NCBI GenBank assembly: GCA_963677915.2
Contig: CAXXGE010000024.1
Location: 1-19,515 of the forward strand
DNA from: G963677915 sp963677915
GTDB lineage: Bacteria > Bacillota > Clostridia > Lachnospirales > Vallitaleaceae
Direction: 5' to 3'
DNA length: 19,515 bases
Shown: positions 6,990 through 16,300 of the stretch, piece by piece
How positions within the stretch are numbered: the first letter of the stretch is position 1
Layout of the letters: the number at the start of each line of letters is the position of its first letter
Notes under the pieces: generated by a model
What the model was told of the DNA's origin: nothing
Databases searched by the model: none
Seen by the model: only the letters and a program-made list of their open reading frames with translations
Translations under genes and position numbers: made by a program

Positions 6990-7018
6990 TTGAAATGACT
7001 TTAGGGGTATGGTATAGT
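6990..7018 (+). promoter_or_regulatory. Sigma-A type promoter of glnN
   Basis: TTGAAA (6990-6995), a 17-bp spacer and TATAGT (7013-7018) form a strong promoter that begins 10 bp after the regulator's stop codon. Transcription should start near 7025 and give a ~140-nt leader containing the hairpins described separately. Confidence 0.8.
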
Positions 7019-7035
7019 ACTACTAAAGTTTTAGA

Positions 7036-7078
7036 GGGCGAAGATGCCCGTTTTTCATTCTTTTGGACAAAGGCGTTC
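7036..7078 (+). promoter_or_regulatory. Tandem hexaloop hairpins (ANTAR target) in the glnN leader
   Basis: Hairpin 1 is GGGC-GAAGAT-GCCC (7036-7049) with a six-base loop; position 4 is G but position 1 is G rather than the expected A. Hairpin 2 is GGAC-AAAGGC-GTTC (7065-7078) with the canonical A1/G4 loop. Hairpin 2 shares bases 7069-7078 with the 5' arm of the terminator that follows, so only one of the two can form. This is the arrangement described for ANTAR antitermination: protein bound to the hairpins blocks the terminator and lets transcription reach glnN. Confidence 0.7.
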
Positions 7079-7105
7079 TCAAGTTTTATTGAGTGCGCTT
7101 TTTTT
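7069..7105 (+). terminator. Conditional intrinsic terminator in the glnN leader
   Basis: AAAGGCGTTCTCAA (7069-7082) pairs with 7089-7102 around the loop GTTTTA. The stem has one T-T mismatch and two G-U pairs, and an uninterrupted T run reaches 7105. It lies between the promoter and the glnN start, so it acts as an attenuator rather than a gene-end terminator. It overlaps the second ANTAR-type hairpin. Confidence 0.8.
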
Positions 7106-7165
7106 ATACCTAAATAATAAATCAAACCACAGAAACAAAGTAATGAAAACAAGGAGGATCACACA

Positions 7166-9253
7166 ATGTGCAACGTATCAGATTTTTTCGGTTCAGATGT
7201 ATTTAGCGAATCGGTAATGAAAGAAAGGCTTCCAAAGGATACTTTCAAAAGGCTGAAGAGAACTTTGGAACTTGGTGAAGAGCTGTCACCTGCAGTCGCT
7301 GATGTAGTAGCGAACGCTATGAAGGACTGGGCAGTCGAGAAGGGTGCAACACACTACACACACTGGTTCCAGCCAATGACAGGAAAAACTGCCGAGAAGC
7401 ATGACTCTTTCATCGAGCCAACTGGTGACGGCAAAGTCATCATGGAGTTCTCCGGCAAGCAATTGATTCAAGGCGAGCCCGATGCTTCCTCTTTCCCAAG
7501 CGGCGGCCTTAGAGCGACTTTCGAAGCTAGAGGTTACACTGCATGGGATGCAACATCACCAGCATTTGTTAAAGACGGCACACTATACATTCCAACAGCT
7601 TTTTGCTCCTACTCAGGAGAAGCGCTGGACAAAAAGACACCGCTTCTGCGTTCCATGGAAGCTGTATCCAAGCAAGCTGTTCGTATTCTTAGACTCTTTG
7701 GAGACGAAGAAACCCAGAAGGTCACTTCCACTGTAGGCCCTGAGCAAGAGTATTTCCTGATAGACAAATCCCTTTTCCAACAAAGAAAAGACCTTATCTT
7801 TGCAGGAAGAACACTTTTCGGCGCACAGCCTCCGAAAGGCCAGGAGCTTGACGATCACTACTTCGGATCCATCAAAGAGCGTATTTCTGCATTCATGCAG
7901 GAGCTTGACTCAGAGCTCTGGAAACTCGGCATCTCATCCAAGACAAAGCACAACGAAGTTGCTCCAGCTCAGCACGAGATGGCGCCTATCTTCTCAACAA
8001 CAAATATCGCGACAGACCACAACCAACTGGTTATGGATACAATGACCAAAGTCGCCAACCGTCACGACCTTGCCTGCCTGCTTCATGAGAAGCCATTCGC
8101 TGGTATCAACGGTTCCGGTAAACACAACAACTGGTCTCTTGGCACAGGAAAAGCGAATCTGCTTGAGCCAGGTGTTACACCACATGACAATGCTCAGTTC
8201 CTGACATTCCTTGTGGCAATCATCGCTGCTGTCGACAAGTATGCGCCGCTGCTGAGACTTTCCGCTGCTTCACCTGGAAACGACCACCGTCTTGGTGCAA
8301 ACGAAGCGCCTCCAGCTATTATCTCCATCTTCCTTGGAGAGCAGCTGAAAGACATCATCGAGCAAATCAAAAACGGTGCCCTTACTTCTTCAAAAGCGGC
8401 TAACAACATGGACCTTGGCGTTCAAACACTGCCTAAGTTTGCGAAAGACGTTACTGACAGAAACAGAACATCACCATTTGCGTTCACAGGCAACAAGTTC
8501 GAGTTCAGAATGGTTGGTTCCACAATGTCCATCTCCGGACCGAACATCGTTCTTAATACAATCGTTGCAGAAATTCTGGATGAAATCGCTACTGAGCTTG
8601 AAGGTGTGGAAGACTTCAGAGGTACATTGAGCGCGGTTATCGAAAGACTTGTCAAAGCTCACTACCGTGTAATCTTCGATGGTGACAACTATGATGCGTC
8701 TTGGGTAGTTGAAGCTGAGAAGCGTGGTCTGCCGAACATCAAAACTGCTGTTGAGGCAATCAAGATTTTCAACAATCCGGAATATCTGGAACTGTTTAAA
8801 AAGCATGGCGTATTCTTTGATGGAGAAATCGAAGCCCGTCAGGAAATCATGTTTGAAGAGTATGCAAAAACCATCAACATCGAGGCACAAACTACAGTGC
8901 AAATGGCTAAGAAGGAAATCCTTCCTGCTGTGCTTGCATACGCTACTGACGTAGCTGCTTCTGTTGGTACAATCCAGGCTGTTGCTCCTAAGGCAAATGT
9001 TGACGCTTCAACTGCTGTTGTAGAGAAGGTTTCCGGTCTGTATGCAGATGCTGCAAAAGCACTTGCTGAACTTGAAGCTGTTCTTGCCAAGACACAAGGC
9101 ATTGAGGAAATTGAAGAACAGGCATTCGCTTACAAGTTCGAAGTGTTCGAAAGCATGCAGGCGCTCAGAGCGGTCTGTGATGAGCTTGAAACAATCGTTT
9201 CCGAGGACTTCTGGCCATTCCCAACTTACACTGATTTATTATTTAGGGTATAA
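7166..9253 (+). CDS. glnN: Glutamine synthetase type III
   Basis: A 695-residue cytoplasmic enzyme of the large GSIII family, which catalyses the same ATP-dependent amidation of glutamate as GlnA but differs in length and oligomer. Family landmarks are THYTHWFQPMTG near residue 70, GPEQEYFLI (191-199, metal-binding glutamates), NEVAPAQHE, HEKPFAGINGSGKHNNW (307-323), ASPGNDHRLGANEAPPA and KFEFRMVGS. The C-terminal ~170 residues are helical and specific to GSIII. AAGGAGG precedes the ATG by about 8 nt. The codon choice looks like that of a highly expressed gene. It stands as a single unit between its own promoter with attenuator and a strong terminator. Together with glnA and the ANTAR gene it forms a nitrogen-assimilation cluster. 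Confidence 0.97.
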   Translation: MCNVSDFFGSDVFSESVMKERLPKDTFKRLKRTLELGEELSPAVADVVANAMKDWAVEKGATHYTHWFQPMTGKTAEKHDSFIEPTGDGKVIMEFSGKQLIQGEPDASSFPSGGLRATFEARGYTAWDATSPAFVKDGTLYIPTAFCSYSGEALDKKTPLLRSMEAVSKQAVRILRLFGDEETQKVTSTVGPEQEYFLIDKSLFQQRKDLIFAGRTLFGAQPPKGQELDDHYFGSIKERISAFMQELDSELWKLGISSKTKHNEVAPAQHEMAPIFSTTNIATDHNQLVMDTMTKVANRHDLACLLHEKPFAGINGSGKHNNWSLGTGKANLLEPGVTPHDNAQFLTFLVAIIAAVDKYAPLLRLSAASPGNDHRLGANEAPPAIISIFLGEQLKDIIEQIKNGALTSSKAANNMDLGVQTLPKFAKDVTDRNRTSPFAFTGNKFEFRMVGSTMSISGPNIVLNTIVAEILDEIATELEGVEDFRGTLSAVIERLVKAHYRVIFDGDNYDASWVVEAEKRGLPNIKTAVEAIKIFNNPEYLELFKKHGVFFDGEIEARQEIMFEEYAKTINIEAQTTVQMAKKEILPAVLAYATDVAASVGTIQAVAPKANVDASTAVVEKVSGLYADAAKALAELEAVLAKTQGIEEIEEQAFAYKFEVFESMQALRAVCDELETIVSEDFWPFPTYTDLLFRV

Positions 9254-9270
9254 TCTCTAGATAATTGAAA

Positions 9271-9296
9271 GACCGGCTACGGCCGGTCTTTTTTTT
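9271..9296 (+). terminator. Intrinsic terminator after glnN
   Basis: GACCGGC (9271-9277) pairs perfectly with GCCGGTC (9282-9288) around TACG, a stable C(UNCG)G-type tetraloop, followed by eight T's (9289-9296). Flanking A's can extend the stem into the T run. It ends the glnN transcript 17 bp after the stop codon. Confidence 0.95.
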
Positions 9297-9318
9297 GAGG
9301 TTTACTTTCACATTTTTA

Positions 9319-9327
9319 TGATATAAT
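9319..9327 (+). promoter_or_regulatory. Extended -10 promoter of the PfkB-like-to-addB operon
   Basis: TGATATAAT (9319-9327) is a perfect extended -10 located just after the glnN terminator and 30 bp before the next start codon. No good -35 is present at the usual distance; TTTACT at 9301-9306 is only 15 bp upstream. The extended -10 may compensate. Confidence 0.55.
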
Positions 9328-9357
9328 TGACTCAACAAATGATGAACGGGTGATAGT

Positions 9358-10308
9358 ATGATTTTAACAGTAGCCCTCAATCCGATGATTGAAAAAGAGA
9401 TATCCTTGGATCGGTTTGAGTATGGCGGCGTCAACAAGATAGATAATTACAGACTGAGAATTGGAAAGAGCAGCGTTTATTCTGCCTACATCATGAAACT
9501 TCTGCAGGGGGATCCTTTTGTAATCGGCTTTGCAGGCGGTATCGGAGGCAGATATATAAAAAACTTTCTCGACAGGAACAGGATAAAGTCCAATTTCATA
9601 TGGAAGGATGACGAGCTGCAGTCCTGCTTCAAGATCATTGATGCAGAGGGAACGGAAACCATCCTTCTTGACAGGACAGCGAAATTTGACGACAGGGATT
9701 CGAAAAACCTAAGGCATAGGGTGATTGCCAATATGCAGGATGCAGAGTGTGTGCTGATCAACGGAGATACGCTTGGACCGATGTCTCAGGGGATGATGCA
9801 GGAGACTTTGACGCTGGCTAAAAAAGCAGGCAAGCATACCGTGCTCTGCGCTGAGGGGATGAATATTCTTGACTTTCTTCAGACTGCACCCTATGCATGG
9901 ATTGTGGATGATGAGCAGCTGGCAGTATTTGGTGTTAAAGATGCAGAGGTGAGAAAGACGCTGGCCAACCTTCATGAAATGCTGGTCAACTATAAAGTGA
10001 GGTATATTTTCTATGCAACTGGAGAGGGAATCTACGGCATCTCCAGGAATAAAATCGTGTTGACTGCCTTCAGTGGTATCGATATCACGCCGGTTCCGTG
10101 GTTCAAGGAAGCCATTGCCGGCGGTGTTGCTATCGGTATCAAAAGAAAATACGAGTTCGAGAAAATCATGAAAATAGCCTACGCCATTTATGCGACAGTG
10201 GACCAAAGCAAGTTTCCGGAAGTCTGCACGCGAAAGGAAATAGACAGTGTGGCAAAGAAAAGCAAAGTGATCGAGATATACAACAAGGGCAACTTTGTGA
10301 AGTTTTAG
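9358..10308 (+). CDS. PfkB/ribokinase-fold protein related to 1-phosphofructokinase, catalytic motifs lost
   Basis: A 316-residue protein that starts like 1-phosphofructokinase/tagatose-6-phosphate kinase (MILTVALNPMIEKEISLDRF, then FAGGIGGRYIKNFL at about 58-71). The family's two signatures are not conserved. The substrate motif GGKGxN is replaced by RIGKSSV (34-40). The C-terminal GAGD loop, with the catalytic base Asp and anion hole, is replaced by ITPVPWFKEA (243-252), although the following helix AGGVAIGI is kept. Sugar-kinase activity is therefore doubtful; it may be a binding or regulatory protein, or a diverged enzyme. The ribosome binding site is modest (GGTGAT). It is the first gene of a closely spaced operon, 18 bp before yigZ. 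The reading frame is long and undamaged, which argues for a selected function rather than decay. Confidence 0.8.
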   Translation: MILTVALNPMIEKEISLDRFEYGGVNKIDNYRLRIGKSSVYSAYIMKLLQGDPFVIGFAGGIGGRYIKNFLDRNRIKSNFIWKDDELQSCFKIIDAEGTETILLDRTAKFDDRDSKNLRHRVIANMQDAECVLINGDTLGPMSQGMMQETLTLAKKAGKHTVLCAEGMNILDFLQTAPYAWIVDDEQLAVFGVKDAEVRKTLANLHEMLVNYKVRYIFYATGEGIYGISRNKIVLTAFSGIDITPVPWFKEAIAGGVAIGIKRKYEFEKIMKIAYAIYATVDQSKFPEVCTRKEIDSVAKKSKVIEIYNKGNFVKF

Positions 10309-10326
10309 TGTGGCAGGAGTAGATCA

Positions 10327-10974
10327 ATGGACAACAGGATATTAACAGAGGCCCGTACGGCATATGAAATAAGCAAGTCGAAATTCATAGCAACGGTGGC
10401 ACCAGTAAACAGCGAGGAAGAAGCCAAAGACTTCATCCAGAAAATAAAAAAAGAATTCAGGGATGCGAACCACAATTGCTCGGCCTACATTTTAAATGAG
10501 AACAATGGCATAGAAAGATACAGCGATGACGGGGAACCGTCAGGCACCGCCGGTATGCCGATGCTAGAAGTGCTTCGGGGCAGCGGACTGTCACAGGTGG
10601 TTGCGGTCGTTACCAGGTATTTCGGCGGAATCAAGCTTGGCACCGGCGGTCTCGTCCGGGCGTATACGAAAAGCCTGCAGCAGGTGCTTGAGGAGGCGGA
10701 AGTTATTGCTTTCAGCATCTTCAGCCAAATAAGTGTTACCGTGCCGTATACTTTGTCCGGCAAGGTTCAGCACTACATCGAAAGCGAAGCCTTGCATACC
10801 GAGGATATTATTTATGACGAGGCGGTTACATACCATATTATTATTGAAAAAGAGGACTGCGACCGGTTGGAATCCGACCTGACGGAACTGACAAATGGAC
10901 AGGCGTCCTATGAAACAGTCAAGACAGGCGAAGGTTATAAAGACAGAAAAGGTGCGGCGATCATAACGCAGTGA
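10327..10974 (+). CDS. yigZ: YigZ/IMPACT family protein (UPF0029)
   Basis: A 215-residue cytoplasmic protein of the YigZ (YvyE) family. The bacterial role is not settled; the eukaryotic IMPACT relatives act on translation control through Gcn1/Gcn2. The N-terminal Impact domain carries the family signatures YSDDGEPSGTAGMP (65-78) and VVTRYFGGIKLGTGGLVRAY (94-113). A ferredoxin-like DUF1949-type domain follows from about residue 140. The full length matches the family. A GGCAGGAG ribosome binding site lies just before the ATG. It overlaps nothing and sits between the PfkB-like gene and the lipid kinase gene within one operon. Confidence 0.92.
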   Translation: MDNRILTEARTAYEISKSKFIATVAPVNSEEEAKDFIQKIKKEFRDANHNCSAYILNENNGIERYSDDGEPSGTAGMPMLEVLRGSGLSQVVAVVTRYFGGIKLGTGGLVRAYTKSLQQVLEEAEVIAFSIFSQISVTVPYTLSGKVQHYIESEALHTEDIIYDEAVTYHIIIEKEDCDRLESDLTELTNGQASYETVKTGEGYKDRKGAAIITQ

Positions 10975-10984
10975 GGTGGCTAGG

Positions 10985-11881
10985 ATGGAATATGTACAAC
11001 TGATATACAACCCGATGGCTGGGCAGAGGGTTTTCTCGGAAAAGCTGGATGCCTTCGTGGATGTTTTCCAACAAAAAGGTTACGAAACAAGAATAAAAAG
11101 AACAAGTTCTCCTGATGATTTTGGGACATTTTTCGTGGACAGGGATCTGAGGGATTGTGCGGCTGTCATTGTCGCCGGTGGTGACGGTTCAGTGAACAAA
11201 GTTCTGAATGCCATGATCAAGAACGGCCATGACGTGCCTATAGGCGTCATACCGGTAGGGACAGCCAATGATTTTGCGAAAAATCTGGGATTTAATGACA
11301 ACATACTGGATGTCATGCATCAGCTATCTGAAATGAGAATCAAGGAAGTGGATATCGGCAAAGTCAATGACACGTACTTTATCAATGTATGCTGTGGAGG
11401 CCTCTTCAGCAATATATCCCATGAAATTGACCCTGAATTCAAAAACACACTTGGCAAGCTGGCTTATTATATCATGGGCGTGCAGCAGCTACCGCGTTTC
11501 AGGCCTATGAAGCTTAAGATTGAACTGCCGCGGGAGACGATCATCGACAACTTCTTCATGTTTTTCTACCTGAACGGTTCGAGTGCCGGCGGTTTTTCAA
11601 AGCTTGGCAAAGATGCGGAGCTGGATGACGGAGAAATGGATCTTGTTGCAATCAAGGCATGTACAATGAACGAAATTCCGGTTGTCTTTACGAAAATACT
11701 GAGGGGCGACCATTTTGATGACAAGAATGTGGTATTTAGAAAATCGAGTAAAGTAACGATTGCCTGTCTTGAACAAGACGACAAGGATTGTCTGGAAAAA
11801 TCCGATGTGGACGGCGAAGTCGGACCGGGTTTTCCTTTGGAGATGCAGGTAATCAACAAAAGAGTAAAAGTACTCTACTGA
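10985..11881 (+). CDS. Diacylglycerol kinase-type lipid kinase (DagK/YegS/BmrU family)
   Basis: A 298-residue soluble or membrane-peripheral kinase expected to phosphorylate a lipid such as diacylglycerol with ATP. Landmarks are the N-terminal YNPMAGQ (8-14), the nucleotide-binding GGDGSVNKVLNAM (65-77) and PVGTANDFAKNLG (90-102). A C-terminal beta-sandwich domain contains DAELDDGEMDLVAI. GTG at 10976 also opens this frame, but the GAGGTG at 10973-10978 is well spaced from the ATG at 10985 and would overlap the GTG, so I chose the ATG. It starts 10 bp after the yigZ stop. The lipid substrate cannot be decided from the sequence. Confidence 0.92.
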   Translation: MEYVQLIYNPMAGQRVFSEKLDAFVDVFQQKGYETRIKRTSSPDDFGTFFVDRDLRDCAAVIVAGGDGSVNKVLNAMIKNGHDVPIGVIPVGTANDFAKNLGFNDNILDVMHQLSEMRIKEVDIGKVNDTYFINVCCGGLFSNISHEIDPEFKNTLGKLAYYIMGVQQLPRFRPMKLKIELPRETIIDNFFMFFYLNGSSAGGFSKLGKDAELDDGEMDLVAIKACTMNEIPVVFTKILRGDHFDDKNVVFRKSSKVTIACLEQDDKDCLEKSDVDGEVGPGFPLEMQVINKRVKVLY

Positions 11882-11898
11882 CATAACGAGGTGGCGGC

Positions 11899-12171
11899 AT
11901 GATTAAATTGAACGGCAAGGATTTTTTAGCAGAAGTGGAAGCGGAAATGGCAGGTTATGAGGAGCTTGGAGAAGACAGCATCAAAAGATGGCTGGACAAC
12001 TTCAATGCCTACGTTGGGAAGAAATCAAAAGACAAAAGAATCGATTACAAGGGCAACGACTTGATTGTTAAGCTGGATGATGAAAGTGAGCTTTTCAATA
12101 TTGTGGACTGCTACTATGCTGCAGTTGTAAACGAGGATCTGGAGAACTATTTTAAGGACTGGAGCCTATGA
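11899..12171 (+). CDS. Small acidic protein of unknown function
   Basis: A 90-residue protein that I do not recognise. It is rich in acidic and lysine residues, has no signal peptide or membrane segment and has one cysteine. The likely pattern is a helix (about 7-42), then beta strands around RIDYKGNDLIVKLDD, then a C-terminal helix ending ENYFKDWSL. Support for a real gene is a good GAGGTGG ribosome binding site, its place 17 bp after the lipid kinase gene, and a 4-bp ATGA overlap with the start of the next gene, which suggests translational coupling to the deacetylase lipoprotein. No function is proposed. Confidence 0.8.
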   Translation: MIKLNGKDFLAEVEAEMAGYEELGEDSIKRWLDNFNAYVGKKSKDKRIDYKGNDLIVKLDDESELFNIVDCYYAAVVNEDLENYFKDWSL

Positions 12172-13343
12172 GACGTTTGAAATTACTGGCATTTGTACTG
12201 ATGCTTGTCGTGATGGTTTCGGGATGTGGGAGCAGCCTGGAGCAACTTGAAGAAAAAGTGGTGATGCAGCAGGAATCGGAGACGGTCTCTACACCCGATG
12301 AGACGGCTGACACTGAACCGGAAGCGGAAGCGGAAGAGGAAGAGGTGCTCGAATCCGAGTCCGAACCGGAACCAGAACCGGAACCAGCCGACGATGCAAT
12401 CTTTTCAGCCGATGAATACCTGGCAGTAAGGCCCAACGAAATCGGACATGTCATGGTGGTCATGTACCATGGCATCTTGAACAATCCCCCTTATCATAGG
12501 ACAAAAGAGGATTTCCTCAAGGACCTTGCATTCATGTATGAACACGGCTATTATCTGGTCTCTGTTTCGGATTTCATGGATATGGCTATGGATGTGCCTG
12601 TGGGGAAGACGCCAATTGTGCTTACTTTCGATGATGGCCTTTCCTCCACTTTCAATCTGATAGAAACCGATCATGGGCTGGTGGTCGATCCGGAATCGGC
12701 AATCGGACTGCTGGAAAGCTTTGCGGCCGAACATCCCGACTTCGGGAAGACGGCGACGCTTTTTATCCATGTATCAGGCAACTTCAAAGGTGCGGGTACG
12801 GAAGCTGAAAGGCTCAAGTGGCTGGTTGACAACGGGTATGAGCTGGGCAACCATTCTGCTACCCATGAAGATCTGTCGGTGCTAGGCAGCGCAGCACTCC
12901 AAAGGGCGATTGGACGGGTGAATCAGTCCATTGCAGGAATGCTGCCGGGTTATACGATCGATACGATGACCTATCCTTTCGGCAAACGGCCTCAAAGCGA
13001 GCTGCTTCCGGTGTTTGCTGACGGCAGCTATGAAGGAATCGATTACCATTACAGGGTTGGTTTCAGGGAAGGGCCGAGCGCCACGTTCAGAGTCCCTCTG
13101 CACGTGAAATACGATCCCCTCAACGCCCCGAGGGTGCGGGGTTCCGAAGGGGACATCCAGGATCTCTGGTGGTTCCTGGACTACTATGAAACAAACATGG
13201 ATTACAGATACGTTTCGGACGGCAATGAGAAGCGCCTCTCCATACCTGCTGACAGCAAGGAGTGGGTAGATGCCTCGAAGGCCAATGGAAGCGAGATTTA
13301 TTATTACGATACAGAAACAGGGGAACAGGTGCTGCCGGATTAA
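12168..13343 (+). CDS. Polysaccharide deacetylase (NodB domain) lipoprotein
   Basis: A 391-residue exported lipoprotein. A lysine/arginine-hydrophobic signal peptide ends in the lipobox VSGC with Cys20 as lipidation site. Residues 40-75 are a low-complexity Glu/Pro/Ser spacer that probably crosses the wall. A carbohydrate esterase family 4 (NodB) domain follows, with MYHGI (99-103), TFDDG (153-157, catalytic and metal-binding aspartates), HSATH (229-233, metal-binding histidines) and TYPFG (268-272). Such enzymes remove acetyl groups from N-acetylated glycans such as peptidoglycan or a surface polysaccharide. Compared with simple deacetylases there is an extra insertion between TFDDG and the ATLFIH strand (about 160-195). 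It overlaps the preceding small gene by 4 bp and ends 12 bp before addB. Confidence 0.92.
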   Translation: MRRLKLLAFVLMLVVMVSGCGSSLEQLEEKVVMQQESETVSTPDETADTEPEAEAEEEEVLESESEPEPEPEPADDAIFSADEYLAVRPNEIGHVMVVMYHGILNNPPYHRTKEDFLKDLAFMYEHGYYLVSVSDFMDMAMDVPVGKTPIVLTFDDGLSSTFNLIETDHGLVVDPESAIGLLESFAAEHPDFGKTATLFIHVSGNFKGAGTEAERLKWLVDNGYELGNHSATHEDLSVLGSAALQRAIGRVNQSIAGMLPGYTIDTMTYPFGKRPQSELLPVFADGSYEGIDYHYRVGFREGPSATFRVPLHVKYDPLNAPRVRGSEGDIQDLWWFLDYYETNMDYRYVSDGNEKRLSIPADSKEWVDASKANGSEIYYYDTETGEQVLPD

Positions 13344-13355
13344 GAAGGTGACTTC

Positions 13356-16300
13356 ATGGCATTGCAATTCGTACTAGGACACAGCGGCACAGGAAAAACA
13401 GAATGGATATACGAGAGGCTTGGCAAGACTGAAGCCACCCCATCCAGATCCACCATCCTCATTGTACCGGAACAGTCGACGCTGCAGGTTCAGGGGGAAT
13501 TTCTGGACAGACTGGATGGACGAAGCATGATGGCCGTTGAAATACTTAGTTTTCAGCGGCTTGCTTTTCGTGTGTCCGATTATCTGGGTATTGCCGGGAA
13601 AACCCTTCTGGACGACTATGGGCAACAGATGCTGCTCAGGCATCTGATTGATCAGGACAAGGGGAGTTATCCCCTGCTTGCAAGAAACTGCAAGCGACCC
13701 GGTTATGTCAGCGAGCTCAAACATCTTCTTGCTGAACTGGAAAGGTATGAGATAGAAGCGGGTCAACTGAACGGGCTGTCTGAACAGTTGAAACGTGATG
13801 CACTTGGAGGGCTTCTGCCTGTAAAACTGGACGAGGTGGCAAAGCTTTACGAGAGCTATAGAGCATCGGTCGGCACGGGTTTTCTCACCGTCGGCACCAT
13901 GCTCGACCTGCTTAAAAAAAGAATCAAGGATCTGACATTCGTTAAGGATGCCCAGATATACATAGACGGCTTTTATGGCTTCACACCGATCCAGTACGCC
14001 ATTATCAGGGAACTCTTGGCTGCGGCCAAACAAGTGACGGTTGTCATGGCCATCGACAGGCACGCCTATGAAGCGAAGGTGCTGCCTGAGTCCCATCTTT
14101 TTTGGGAAGTGAAAGAGACCTTACACAAAGTCAGGATGCTGGCTTACGAAGAAAGGATCGAGGAACTGGAAGCGGTTTGTTTTTTCGATGAGCAACCCGT
14201 GAGATTCAGAAGACCGGCGCTTTTACATATCCAGAAGCACCTTTTCCAATACCCGCTTAAACAATATGATCAGAAACCTTCCGGTCTTATCGTATGCAGG
14301 AGCAGCAGCGTGAAGAAGGAAGTCTCCTTTGTTTTGGACACTGTCTGGCACCTGGTCAGGGAACAGGCATTGAGGTTCAAGGATATAGCCGTGCTTTGCG
14401 GATCTACAGAAGCATATGAAAGACTCATATCTGTAACTTTCAAAAAAGGGGGCGTCCCCTTCCACCTGGATGCGAAACATCCGCTGCGTGACCACCCTCT
14501 GGCCAAATGGATGCTGTCGCTGCTTGAAATAGCCGCTTTTGGATTCAGGTATGAAACCGTCTTTCAACTGCTTAAAAATCCAATCAATGGATTCGACGAG
14601 GAAAGCGTCGACCTGCTTGAGAACTATGCCATCGCCTACGGGCTGAAAAGCGAGAAAGGCTGGAGAAACGCTTTTTCAAGGAAAATCCCCCAGCTGAAGC
14701 TGGACAGGGACCATCCCCTGCATGTACAGATGCTCGAGGAGCTGAACGAACAAAAGGATAATATGCTGTCCCCCATCCTCGATGCCGTGAGCAGGCTGAA
14801 GGGTAAGATGGATGTGTCCAAAAGGCTTCAGGTGCTTGTTGCGCTTTTTGAAGAGAACGAAATGGAAATCAAAATCGAGGCGATGGCCGATGCCTATGCC
14901 GCCGAAGGGCGTCTGGATATCGAACGGGCGTACCGCCAGGCTTATGGCATGATGATCGAGCTTTTCGACCAGATGCATGAAATGCTCGGTGATGAGATTT
15001 CGACTGCGGGTGAATTCAAGGAACTGCTTGAAGCGGGGCTGGACAAGCAGATGATCGGCGTTGTACCGGCAGGGCTGGATGAAATTGTCGTGGGTGACAT
15101 CCATCATTCCAGAATCGGTGAAAAGCGTGCTCTTTTCGTGCTGGGTGTGAATGAAGGTGTTGTGCCTGCAATAAAGGACAAAGCCAGCCTGATCACAGAC
15201 CGGGACAGAGCGCTGCTCCAGGACCGTGGCCTGACCATGGCACCGACTGCTGAAAAACAGTTGTTCAGGGAGCCTCTCAATATCCTCATGAATCTGCTGA
15301 AAGCGACAGAAAGACTTTATATCAGCCACACAAGAACAGACAGTGACAACAGCACAGCCCGTCCTTCCCACATCATCCATATGCTGCTCAAGATGTTCCC
15401 GGCATGCAGCCTGGTGGATGTGGACAGGGAAATGGAAGGGAAAATCATAGCCAGCATGCCGGAAGCCGCTTTCGGCAGCTTGGTGGAGGGGCTTGAAAAA
15501 TACGGGGATAAGGAAGATTTCAGGCAGTCCTACCTGTGGTTTAGTGAGCACAAAAGTTTCAGGGGACGGCTTGAGAACGGCCTGATGGCTGCTTCTGAAT
15601 ATGCTGCCGATGAGCCGATTGAGACTGGCCGGGCCATGGAGCTCTACGGAAGTGTTCCGAATTACAGCGTAACACGATTGGAAAGGTATGCAGAATGCCC
15701 ATTCAGGTTCTTTGTGGATTACGGCCTCGCGGCGGAAGAAAGAAAAGAATATGCTGTCGATCCCAAGTCGGTCGGATCCTTGTTCCATGCGGCCATTGAA
15801 AGGTTCACCAGCAGAATGATAGAAGAGGGCAACGACTGGAACGCTCTCGATAAGGAGACAAGGGATGCCCTTGTCGACGGCATCATCGACAGACTTCTGA
15901 AAGAAGATGAACTGGAGGTCTATTTGAGCACCGCCAGAAACCGCCACCTTGTAGAGCGGGTCAGACGAATGACCAAGAGGGCTTTGTGGGCTGTGGCCTA
16001 CCAGATCTCCAAAGGGGACTTCAAGCCTGTGGGCGCAGAAATGAAGTTCAAGGGAGATGACGATCGCGTTAAATCCTTAACAATATCATTGGAGAACGGC
16101 AGGAAGATGCGCCTTAACGGTATCATCGACCGGCTGGACAGTTTTAAGATGGGTGAGGATACTTACATTACTGTTCTGGATTACAAGTCCGGTACGCGAA
16201 AAGTGGACCTGACCGAGCTGTATCATGGCATCCAGATGCAGCTGCTGACCTACCTGAATGCGGCACAGGAAATGAAGGCTGCCGAGGGTGGCGGCAAGGT

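Noticed and set aside
7036..7055. GGGC-GAAGAT-GCCC followed by GTTTTT as a separate terminator
   Set aside because: A 4-bp stem is too weak for a terminator; the six-base loop and tandem position fit an ANTAR hairpin better.
14676..15947. 423-codon open frame on the minus strand opposite addB
   Set aside because: It is wholly antisense to a gene with clear domains, resembles no family I know, and follows the codon pattern of the sense strand. It is a shadow frame.
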